64,000 nucleotides of DNA. Origin: Hyphobacterium sp. CCMP332 (GTDB lineage: Bacteria > Pseudomonadota > Alphaproteobacteria > Caulobacterales > Maricaulaceae). Below, in pieces: positions 27,976 to 35,313 of the stretch; the first letter of the stretch is position 1, and every line of letters starts with the position of its first letter. The stretch spans positions 62,001 to 126,000 of the forward strand of contig NZ_CP058669.1 of assembly GCF_014323565.1 (NCBI RefSeq), written 5' to 3'. The notes under the pieces are model-generated. The model had not been told where the DNA came from. It did not search any database and saw nothing but the letters and a program-made list of their open reading frames with translations. A program made the translations under genes and the position numbers.

Positions 27976-28700
27976 TCGGCAATCCGTTCATCGAGTTCGG
28001 CGCGCAGATTCGACACCTGGGTCTGGACCGAGTGCAGCCAGAACACGTTAAATCCGTGGCCCCGGCGCAGTGACGACATGGCAGGCAGGAAGTGCGGGTC
28101 GGCCCGCATCGCGGCAAGATCATAGCGCGACACGCCGGGGACGTCGGGCACGCCGGACTCGCCGAGCGTGTCCTGGTAAACCAGATACCGGGTGAGATAT
28201 TCGCCGTAGCGGTCCTGCTGGGTAAAAACGAATGCGAAGACCCTGTCATATCGCGCCAGAAGGGCGTCGATCTCGATCAGCATTTCACGCAATTCGGGAT
28301 CTGAAATCAACGACAGCTGACCGGCCGATTCCATCTCCCGGAAGGTGGTCGATCGCGGTGGCGGTATCGTGCCCAGCAGGATCGCCGACAGATCACTGCG
28401 GAACGCCGCGTCATCGGCCGGTTCGGCCTCCCCGCTTTCGATGAAGGCCATGATCCGATCCGCGGCCTCGAACATCTCGGTGTATGAGTTAATGCCGCCC
28501 CGCGTCGTGGTCTCGATGTCCACAAAGTCGTCACGCAGCCGTTCGATATAGGCCGCTTCTCGCTCCTGATTGACGCGCGCCGCATTCCACGCCGTCACCT
28601 GAAAACCGATCACGACACCGGCAATCACGATGACGAATTCCAGCGTCACCGCGAACCAGTTCTGGGTCCGGATGGCATGGGAGAGGCGGGCGAGGATCAT
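27972..28700 (-). CDS. DUF6090-like membrane protein, array member 8
   Basis: This 242 aa member starts MILARLSHAIRTQNWFAVT; the central motif is TFREMESAGQLSLISDPEL. No cysteines are present. A DNA stretch of about 110 bases at its 5' end closely matches members 6, 7 and 14 (the IRTQ subgroup). ATGA overlaps on both sides. Confidence 0.85.
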   Translation of the reverse strand: MILARLSHAIRTQNWFAVTLEFVIVIAGVVIGFQVTAWNAARVNQEREAAYIERLRDDFVDIETTTRGGINSYTEMFEAADRIMAFIESGEAEPADDAAFRSDLSAILLGTIPPPRSTTFREMESAGQLSLISDPELREMLIEIDALLARYDRVFAFVFTQQDRYGEYLTRYLVYQDTLGESGVPDVPGVSRYDLAAMRADPHFLPAMSSLRRGHGFNVFWLHSVQTQVSNLRAELDERIAE

Positions 28701-29482
28701 GGTGTTTCCGACGTTGGATCAAGCTGTTCAAGGGTCGCGAGTGCACTGACGCGCAGGGCGACCAACCAGCTGAGATAGGTATTGTTGAGGTCGCGGCTGG
28801 CCACGAACATATCGCGCAGGGCAGGATCAGCCTGCAGGGCCTCCAGGTCATAGTGTTCCAGAGTGCTGCGCACACCCTGGGCCGCGCGATAATTGTCCGA
28901 GCTCAGAAAGGCGCCGGATTCACGCGCGCGTTCCAGATCAGCGACACTGCCAGGCTCCAGAGACACAGGAAGCGGGGCGCGCTGCGCATTGTTGAAGCGG
29001 GCTTCAACAAGCCGGTTCGCCATGCCGTCAACGGCCTCATACCGTTCCATGAATCGCGCCAGCGCCGCCCGCAAATCGGCGTCCGACAAGCGTGACAGGC
29101 CGCCCGAACTGACCAATTCCTGCAAGGTGCTCGGTGATTGCGGTGGCTGCACGGCCCAGACCAGTGAGATCAGTCCTTCTTCAAACTGGTCGATGCGCTC
29201 CTCTGGAACCACACCGCTATCGATCGCTTCCACGACCACTGTGGCATTACGTGCGATCTCGAAGGTCCGCTCGATGACGTCGTCGATATCACTGACCAGG
29301 GTCTGAAAGTCCTCTTCCAGATTGGCCAGAATAACGGCTTCCTGGATACGGGCCGTCCGCGCCTCGTTCCATGCGTTGACCTGAAAACCGATCACCACAC
29401 CGGCGATGACGATGACGAATTCCAGCACAACGGCGAACCAGTTCTGCGTCCGGATGGCTTGGGAGAGGCGGGCGAGGATCAT
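28697..29482 (-). CDS. DUF6090-like membrane protein, array member 7
   Basis: This 261 aa member starts MILARLSQAIRTQNWFAVV; the central motif is TLQELVSSGGLSRLSDADL. No cysteines. Its ATG overlaps the stop of the unrelated DUF3500 gene by ATGA, so that gene is stitched into the coupling chain exactly as an array member would be. Confidence 0.85.
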   Translation of the reverse strand: MILARLSQAIRTQNWFAVVLEFVIVIAGVVIGFQVNAWNEARTARIQEAVILANLEEDFQTLVSDIDDVIERTFEIARNATVVVEAIDSGVVPEERIDQFEEGLISLVWAVQPPQSPSTLQELVSSGGLSRLSDADLRAALARFMERYEAVDGMANRLVEARFNNAQRAPLPVSLEPGSVADLERARESGAFLSSDNYRAAQGVRSTLEHYDLEALQADPALRDMFVASRDLNNTYLSWLVALRVSALATLEQLDPTSETP

Positions 29483-30600
29483 TCCTCGGCATGCGCCTCT
29501 TCATAATGGGCTTGCAGCCAGTTCTCGCCGTAATCATTCGACGGGTCGCGGATCACAATGTGGAAATGGTTCGCATCGCCGCTTTGGCCCTCCCGGGCGA
29601 AATCGATGTGCAGAGACGGACCGCTGATACGCAGCATGAAGGGTTCGGACAGGTCGTCATGATCGCCCCACCAGGCGAGATGGAGCGACTCCAGCCCGTC
29701 GGTCTCGATCTGCGCCAGCCGGGCATCGGCCGCCGACATCGTGGCAACACCGATGAATTCCCGGATCGCGGCATGCAGCATCAGCATCTGATCGTCAGAC
29801 AGATCGGCAGCCGACAGGCCGACGGCGTCAGCCTCCATGTCAGGCACCCAGCCGGGGCCGGCGAAATCCGCGGCCTCACGGCGATCCTGCGACTGGACCA
29901 GTTCGGCAAGCTGGCTCTCGTCCAGGGAGGCCATCAGGTCGGCTACCCTGTCCAGTTCGTGCTGCAGGGAGCGCCGCCCGGCAAACGCCCCTGACGGAAT
30001 GGTCTGCGGATTGTTGCCAAGGAAGACCGGGGCGAACGTGATGCGGCCATCGACCACGGTTGAAGTGACCGCCAGGTGATGGCCATCCAGCACCAGCGAC
30101 CAGGTGCCGGAAGCCGGATCGCCGAAAATGCGGATCCAGTAATTCTCAGGATTGGCTGCGGCCAGCGCGGCTTGCGCCCGCGCTCGCATTTCGTCCGGCA
30201 TGTCCTCGCCCCGTTCGGCTATGGCGGTTTCGATCCTGGCGCGACCAAGGCTTTCCAGCGACATGATGTGCATCGCGTCGCCATACCCTTCGCTGGACAG
30301 CGAACGGGCGAGCAAACCGTGCAGCGCGACGCGCTGCTCCGCGTTCAGCGTCGCGATCTGCAGACCCACTCGCGGTGCCCTCAAGGTCGGCAGGTTGCTC
30401 CAGCCCTCGCGCGCCTCGGTGTCGCCCAGGTCAAACAGCACGCGGGCGCGCTGATCCTCGTCCAGTGTCGCGAGAAACTCGCCCGCGGCCTGTGCCATGG
30501 CGGCGGCTTCCTGCCGCATGCCGGCGTCTGCATGATCCGGATGCGCATGGGCAGCGCCGGCCAGAATCGTGCCCAGCACGATCAAGATAATATGCTTCAT
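29479..30600 (-). CDS. DUF3500 family exported protein, embedded in the array
   Basis: The start at MKHIILIVLGTILAGAAHA follows GGGGGGAAC. This 373 aa protein has a signal peptide and a DUF3500 body: repeated segments such as NYWIRIFGDPASGTWSLVLDG, TFAPVFLGNNPQTI and the C-terminal DANHFHIVIRDPSNDYG. Some DUF3500 members bind metals through His/Asp; function is not established. It is unlike its array neighbours but ends with an ATGA overlap into member 7. Confidence 0.85.
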   Translation of the reverse strand: MKHIILIVLGTILAGAAHAHPDHADAGMRQEAAAMAQAAGEFLATLDEDQRARVLFDLGDTEAREGWSNLPTLRAPRVGLQIATLNAEQRVALHGLLARSLSSEGYGDAMHIMSLESLGRARIETAIAERGEDMPDEMRARAQAALAAANPENYWIRIFGDPASGTWSLVLDGHHLAVTSTVVDGRITFAPVFLGNNPQTIPSGAFAGRRSLQHELDRVADLMASLDESQLAELVQSQDRREAADFAGPGWVPDMEADAVGLSAADLSDDQMLMLHAAIREFIGVATMSAADARLAQIETDGLESLHLAWWGDHDDLSEPFMLRISGPSLHIDFAREGQSGDANHFHIVIRDPSNDYGENWLQAHYEEAHAEE

Positions 30601-30620
30601 GATGTTCCCCCCGAGATTTA

Positions 30621-30749
30621 TTATGCCAACTTGGCCTGTGAAGTCATCCGCCGCGTGAATCGGCGTCTTCGCGTGCTGTTTCCAAGTCTGAGATGCGGGC
30701 GCTCTTCCGGCGGGCAGATCGCGGCGGAGCGCAGGTGGGCGAGGATCAT
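30621..30749 (-). pseudogene. Truncated array-gene start (remnant)
   Basis: At the stop of member 6 an ATGA start opens a 42-codon frame beginning MILAHLRSAAI. Its first 33 or so bases match the start of array genes (closest to member 2), with small changes, and then homology stops. It is the 5' stub of a lost array member, next to the inserted DUF3500 gene. Confidence 0.6.
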
Positions 30750-31492
30750 TCCAGGCGCTCCCGTTCGGCCTGCAATATCGCTTGCAAGGCATGGGCCTGC
30801 GCGGTCGCGGCGGTATAGGTGTCCTCATTGTATTGTTGCCAGAACTCGACGGTCGGCAGCCAGGCGATCATCTCCGGCCGGTCCGCAATCCTTGCCATGG
30901 CAATCTCGACATCCTCCGCTGAATACCGCCCGGCCGTGGCCGGTTCCGATTGCAGGCGTTCCTGCGCAGGCGTCAGCACCCCGGCGCGCAGCGTCATGTA
31001 GCGCGTCTGTACATGCGCGCGCATGTAATCCCATTGGGATCGCACTTCGAGGCGTCGATAATAGGCGGCGATCTGTGACCGGACGTCCTCGTTGCGGATA
31101 AGGCCGATATGCCCGCGATTGATCATCTCGTCATAGGCAATGCGATCGACATTTGGCGTATAGGTATAGGCGGCGGTGACGATGCCGAGCAGGAAGGCGT
31201 CCGGATGGGTGCTCGCCTGTGACGGGTCGTCCAGCGCCGCCAGAATCTGGCGGGCCTGTCCGCCACGTTGTGCGGCCAGATTTGCGGCGTCTGCGAATTC
31301 ATCCGCATCGGCGGCAACGGACTCCGTCAAGCGTTCCAGATAGCGCAGCTCCAGTTCGCGTTCACCGCGCTCCGCATTCCACGCTGTCACCTGAAAGCCG
31401 ATGACCACACCGGCGATGACGATGACGAATTCGAGCGCCACGGCGAACCAGTTCTGCGTCCGGATGGCTTGGGTGAGGCGGGCGAGGATCAT
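30746..31492 (-). CDS. DUF6090-like membrane protein, array member 6
   Basis: This 248 aa member starts MILARLTQAIRTQNWFAVA; the central motif is AYDEMINRGHIGLIRNEDV followed by IAAYYRR. No cysteines. Overlaps the broken member 5 upstream and the remnant start downstream, both by ATGA. Confidence 0.85.
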   Translation of the reverse strand: MILARLTQAIRTQNWFAVALEFVIVIAGVVIGFQVTAWNAERGERELELRYLERLTESVAADADEFADAANLAAQRGGQARQILAALDDPSQASTHPDAFLLGIVTAAYTYTPNVDRIAYDEMINRGHIGLIRNEDVRSQIAAYYRRLEVRSQWDYMRAHVQTRYMTLRAGVLTPAQERLQSEPATAGRYSAEDVEIAMARIADRPEMIAWLPTVEFWQQYNEDTYTAATAQAHALQAILQAERERLE

Positions 31493-32241
31493 GGGGCGGT
31501 CTCGTTGGCATGATCAATGTCCAGAATCAGATCGATTTGGCGATGAAGCTGGGTGAGCTGGTCACTCCAGGGCCGTAACCCGTCCCGCACATAGGCATCA
31601 TAGGCATCCGCATTGGCCGACACGGCGTTGAGAAAATGCCGGTTGGCGCGCATGCCGCCAAGATCGCAGGAAGTTTGGTTACGGACTTCATCGCTTGACG
31701 CGTCATGCTGGGCAGAGACCGAGATCAGGTCCGGGAAGATTTGCGGTAAGGCAATGCCTTCTGCGGTAAGGAGCGTTATCAATTGGTGCTATCTCGTGCG
31801 GACCTGCTCGTATTGAACCAGAGCCCGGCGCAGTTCGGCATCGCGCAGAATTCCGACCCGGCCGATGCTCGTCAGCTCGGTAAAGGCGGCAAGGTCGGCC
31901 GTATAGATGTCGTAATAGTGTGACGCGCCCAGTGCTGCACACTGCGTGTCCGTCAGTGCGTCGGCGTCGGATCGCCCGAACAGGATGTCGATGGCCTCGA
32001 CAATCTCGCCGATACGCTGGAGGCGGCGCTCGCGGACACGTTGGCTCAGGCTTTCCGCCAGTTCGATATCGGCGTGCAAGCGCGCGAGAAAGGCGGCTTC
32101 ATCCACGCGCTCCTGACGCGCGCTATTCCACGCCGTCACCTGAAAGCCGATCACGACGCCCGCGATGACGATGACGAATTCCAGCGCCACGGCGTAGTAG
32201 TTCTGCTCGCGGATCGCGCGTGAGATGTTCTGAAGGATCAT
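31489..32241 (-). pseudogene. DUF6090-like array member 5, interrupted by an in-frame amber codon
   Basis: A single frame runs the full length of an array member (251 codons) but codon 151 (31791-31789) is TAG. Upstream it has the full N-terminus (MILQNISRAIREQNYYAVA) and central motif AFTELTSIGRVGILRDAEL; downstream the same frame continues without any shift to the family C-terminus, including Cys192 in QTSCDLGGMRANRHFLNAV. CAG to TAG would be the simplest origin. Translation should stop at 150 aa, keeping the helix and the central motif. An internal TTG could restart the C-terminal part, which is speculative. Confidence 0.85.
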
Positions 32242-32978
32242 CCGAAGCCCCGCATTTCGATTTCGCTGCGCACCCGCTCCCGGATCGCTTCGATTTCGCT
32301 TCGGTACCGCACGAAATGGGCCGCCTGGAACCGGTTCTGCAGGGCGGCGTAATTCACCCTGTTCAGGAAGACTTCGTTCTGCGAAACCGCGTCGAAATCG
32401 AACTGGATGGTGTGCTGGTCGTACCCGCCCGCCGAGAAGTCCGCCACGTCCTCGAGCCGGGCTTCGAACTGACGTGAAATCTCGAAGGCAACCGGCGTCA
32501 GGTCAGCGGCCATCTGCTGCAGCGAGGCCTGCGACCGGCTCTGCAATTGGGGGATTGAAGCCAGGTCCGAGCGCAACGCCCTGTTTTGTATGATCGTCAA
32601 ATCACCCGCGCTGATCATTTCGCGCAAGCTGGCGGGCTCCAGATTGATCATTTCAACATCGGTGATCGCATTCAGGCCCCAGGACCCCGCCTGCGCCTGG
32701 TCCCGATCCCCTTCCTCGACGCCCTCGAGGAAAAGCCCGATCCAGTTGAAATAGGCATCGATTGCGCGCTGCGCGTCGTTCAGGTCTTCGATCACCGCCG
32801 TCAGCTCGACTTCCAGCCGGTAGAGATATTCGGCCTCAAGATGGCGCGCCTGGCGGCCCTCATTCAACGCATTGATCTGAAAGCCGATCACCACGCCCGC
32901 GATGACGATGACGAACTCCACCCCGGCGGCGAGCCAGTTCTGGGTCTTCAGCGCGCGGGAGAGGTTGTCGAGGATCAT
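32238..32978 (-). CDS. DUF6090-like membrane protein, array member 4
   Basis: The start at MILDNLSRALKTQNWLAAG is shared with member 3; a longer frame upstream is a shadow inside member 3. This 246 aa protein has helix VEFVIVIAGVVIGFQINALNE and central motif SLREMISAGDLTIIQNRAL. No cysteines. Members 3 and 4 form a distinct N-terminal subgroup (KTQNWLAAGVEF), consistent with a local duplication. ATGA overlaps on both sides. Confidence 0.85.
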   Translation of the reverse strand: MILDNLSRALKTQNWLAAGVEFVIVIAGVVIGFQINALNEGRQARHLEAEYLYRLEVELTAVIEDLNDAQRAIDAYFNWIGLFLEGVEEGDRDQAQAGSWGLNAITDVEMINLEPASLREMISAGDLTIIQNRALRSDLASIPQLQSRSQASLQQMAADLTPVAFEISRQFEARLEDVADFSAGGYDQHTIQFDFDAVSQNEVFLNRVNYAALQNRFQAAHFVRYRSEIEAIRERVRSEIEMRGFG

Positions 32979-33703
32979 GGTGTGGTCTCCACGCGGGCGG
33001 CGAGCATCCCTTCGGTCTCCCGCATCACCTCCAGGACACCGGCGTGTATGCGCTCTCGGCTCCGGGTGGCGTGCCAAAGGTCGAGCACGGCGTTATTCAG
33101 CTCCAGGTGATCGCACAAGGACTGGAACTCGAATCCAGGCTCCACGGAGACCTGGAACAGGCTGTTCGGATCAGGTGCGAACGGGACGACGCCGATGATA
33201 ACGGCGCTTGCACGCTCCGCCAGCGCCGCATTTGCCGCGCTCGATACGCGCACATTATTGTTCAGAAGCGAGTAGGTGTATTTGATCTGCGCCTTCAACG
33301 CGGTGTCTTCAAGCCGGGCGAGTGCGCCGCTTGCGACCATTTCCTCATAAGTCCCGTCGACCACAAAAATCTGGGTGCGCATGCGATGACGGGCGAGTGC
33401 CTGCCTCACGGGGGCCCACGCCGCCTCGTCCGGCGGGCAGGACCGCAGCACGTCGATCGCCTCGGCAAGATCGGCCTCGTACCTTGTGTTGGCTTCCATA
33501 CGCTCCAACGCGTCCGTCATCGCGCGAAAGTCGGAGAGCAGCTCGACGAGGTACTGTTCCTCGCGCCCTCGCAGCTCACGCGCTTGCGCCCACGCATTGA
33601 CTTGAAAGCCGATCACGACCCCGGCAATGACGATGACGAACTCCACCCCGGCGGCGAGCCAGTTCTGGGTCTTTAAGGCGCGGGAGAGGTTGTCGAGGAT
33701 CAT
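32975..33703 (-). CDS. DUF6090-like membrane protein, array member 3
   Basis: This 242 aa member shares its first 36 codons almost exactly with member 4 but differs afterwards. The central motif is TYEEMVASGALARLEDTAL. It has the shared cysteine pair: Cys89 (LRSCPPDE) and Cys197 (QSLCDHLEL). ATGA overlaps on both sides. Confidence 0.85.
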   Translation of the reverse strand: MILDNLSRALKTQNWLAAGVEFVIVIAGVVIGFQVNAWAQARELRGREEQYLVELLSDFRAMTDALERMEANTRYEADLAEAIDVLRSCPPDEAAWAPVRQALARHRMRTQIFVVDGTYEEMVASGALARLEDTALKAQIKYTYSLLNNNVRVSSAANAALAERASAVIIGVVPFAPDPNSLFQVSVEPGFEFQSLCDHLELNNAVLDLWHATRSRERIHAGVLEVMRETEGMLAARVETTP

Positions 33704-34458
33704 GGGGCGTATCCGAGTTCATCGAGACGCTCATGAACGCGCCGGTCTATCACCTGCAGGTCAGCAATCAGCCCTTCTACATGGTCTTTGACCTGGCTGC
33801 TGAAATAGGCGCGGTAAAGCACGGCGTTTCCAAACCGGCGATCGGTCAGAAGGGACGCATCCATCGTCAGCGGCTCGCCCGGCTGCAGCCAGGGTATCGA
33901 GCCCCGGTTTTGTTGCGGCAGGAAAATCGGCCCCATATCCACGAACTCGATCAGTAACGGATCGGAAAACCGGTAGGTGACCTGATACTCGTTATCGATG
34001 GTGATCCGCGTGACTTCATAGGCGCTGTCGAGCGCCTGGAGCGCCGCCATAAGCTCAGGGTCGCCAATCAGATTGAGCCGGCCCGATCCGACGAGCGTGT
34101 CGAATGTGGTCTCGTTGACACGCAATGCGGACAGAAAGAACAGACCGCGCTGCATCAAGCCTGCCATCTCTTCGGGATCCGGGTCGGATTGACCAAGATG
34201 AACGTCATACAGCGTTTCAAGCGCCGATTGCTGACTGGCCAATAGCCCGTTCAGCCTTTCGAGACTGGCCCGCGAGAGCCTCACATCGTCCGTGAGCGCC
34301 AGCAAATAGCCGACCTCCTCAGAGCGCTCCGACCGCGCCTCGTTCCACGCACTGATCTGAAAGCCGATCACCACGCCCGCGATAACGATGACGAATTCGA
34401 GCGCCACGGCAAACCAGTTCTGGGTCCGGATGGCGGAGGAAAGGCGGGCGAGGATCAT
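33700..34458 (-). CDS. DUF6090-like membrane protein, array member 2
   Basis: This 252 aa member starts MILARLSSAIRTQNWFAVA; the central motif is TFDTLVGSGRLNLIGDPEL. No cysteines. Its 5' DNA is the closest match to the remnant at 30749. ATGA overlaps on both sides. Confidence 0.85.
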   Translation of the reverse strand: MILARLSSAIRTQNWFAVALEFVIVIAGVVIGFQISAWNEARSERSEEVGYLLALTDDVRLSRASLERLNGLLASQQSALETLYDVHLGQSDPDPEEMAGLMQRGLFFLSALRVNETTFDTLVGSGRLNLIGDPELMAALQALDSAYEVTRITIDNEYQVTYRFSDPLLIEFVDMGPIFLPQQNRGSIPWLQPGEPLTMDASLLTDRRFGNAVLYRAYFSSQVKDHVEGLIADLQVIDRRVHERLDELGYAP

Positions 34459-35207
34459 GGCGCTTCTTCCTCGTGCACTATGCCCAGCTCGACATCGACG
34501 GCTTCATGGAGGGCAAGGAAACTGTCATTTGGTCCACTGAGAACCGCAAACTCAAAGAAGCCCGATTTGGAAATATTATCCGCGAGTTCGTTGAGGAATC
34601 GACGATCATTTCGCATGCCATCCGTATCGCAGCGCGCCGACCCGTCGAAGATCGGATTCCAGTTGTCAGCGTCATCCGGGACCACGAAATAAAAATAATC
34701 GGGATGTCTCGCCGATAGATTGAAAACCTCGTGATTGAGAGCGGTATCCATCTCCGACGACCATGCGGTCGCCAGAAAATTCGCGGTGACGGCAGTTCGA
34801 ATTCTTTCGCTTCTGATCAGATCCAGGTCGCCGGTCGATTCCAGCTCCGCCAGAATCGGCAAGGCCAGCGATGGCGAATTGAAAACATGTGACTGAGCCA
34901 GCGCATTACATTCTGATGGAGACAGGTCAGACAGATCATCGCCGAACAATTTGTGGCTGGCCGAGAGTAACAGTTCGCGAGTGGCGGTGCGGTCGGCCGC
35001 CCAGTCCCAGCGCGCATTGCCGACGCTAGCAATGTCGTCATGAAGGCGTGCCATGATTTCGGCCTCGGTCGACCGTTCTGCCCGCGCCGCATTCCACGCA
35101 GTGATCTGAAAACCGATCACAACACCGGCAATCACGATGACGAATTCAAGTGAAACCGCGAACCAGTTCTGTTCGCGGATGGCTCTGCTTATCCTTTGAA
35201 GGATCAT
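34455..35207 (-). CDS. DUF6090-like membrane protein, array member 1 (first)
   Basis: This 250 aa protein starts MILQRISRAIREQNWFAVS, as in member 5, and has central motif ILAELESTGDLDLIRSERI. The shared cysteines are Cys100 (SECNALAQSH) and Cys193 (ARCDTDGMR), and the C-terminus is LHEAVDVELGI. It is the promoter-proximal member; 106 bp separate it from the TPR gene upstream, so the array may have its own promoter there or depend on readthrough from the TPR genes. Confidence 0.85.
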   Translation of the reverse strand: MILQRISRAIREQNWFAVSLEFVIVIAGVVIGFQITAWNAARAERSTEAEIMARLHDDIASVGNARWDWAADRTATRELLLSASHKLFGDDLSDLSPSECNALAQSHVFNSPSLALPILAELESTGDLDLIRSERIRTAVTANFLATAWSSEMDTALNHEVFNLSARHPDYFYFVVPDDADNWNPIFDGSARCDTDGMRNDRRFLNELADNISKSGFFEFAVLSGPNDSFLALHEAVDVELGIVHEEEAP

Positions 35208-35313
35208 CCCCTTAATCTCCCCGCGGGAAAGCTAGCAGCGCGCGCGTGAAAAGGGAAAGGGGAATAGAGCCCGGCCTTTACCCGGAACCGGCGCCGGTCC
35301 GATCCCCTGTGAA

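Larger units (their letters stand above)
21950..35207 (-). repeat. Tandem array of fifteen DUF6090-like paralogues
   Basis: Fifteen genes on the minus strand encode proteins with the same design: an N-terminal amphipathic segment like MILARLSRAIREQNWFAV, one transmembrane helix at about residues 18-37 (EFVIVIAGVVIGFQ) ending in a TAWN-type motif, then about 200 residues of predicted helix with a central motif of the form TxxELxSxGxLxLIxDxxLR near residue 120. The first 110-120 bases of each gene are strongly conserved at DNA level, while the rest is diverged. Adjacent members overlap by ATGA. The arrangement resembles DUF6090 from memory of that family; no function is known. Members are numbered here in transcription order, from 35207 down to 21950. 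Confidence 0.9.

Noticed and set aside
31789-31791. Pyrrolysine or other recoding of the amber codon
   Set aside because: No pyrrolysine machinery is in view and other genes end in TAG normally; a nonsense mutation is simpler.
22300-35000. Plus-strand open frames throughout the array region
   Set aside because: They repeat because the minus-strand genes share conserved 5' DNA; none has its own conserved protein content beyond that mirror.
21950-35207. Integron-like gene cassette array
   Set aside because: No integrase and no attC-type sites; members are homologous to each other and overlap by ATGA, unlike integron cassettes.
35208-35313. Possible RNA gene or terminator between the TPR trio and the array
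   Set aside because: A short ACCGGCGCCGGT palindrome is there, but no T run follows and no RNA family is recognised.
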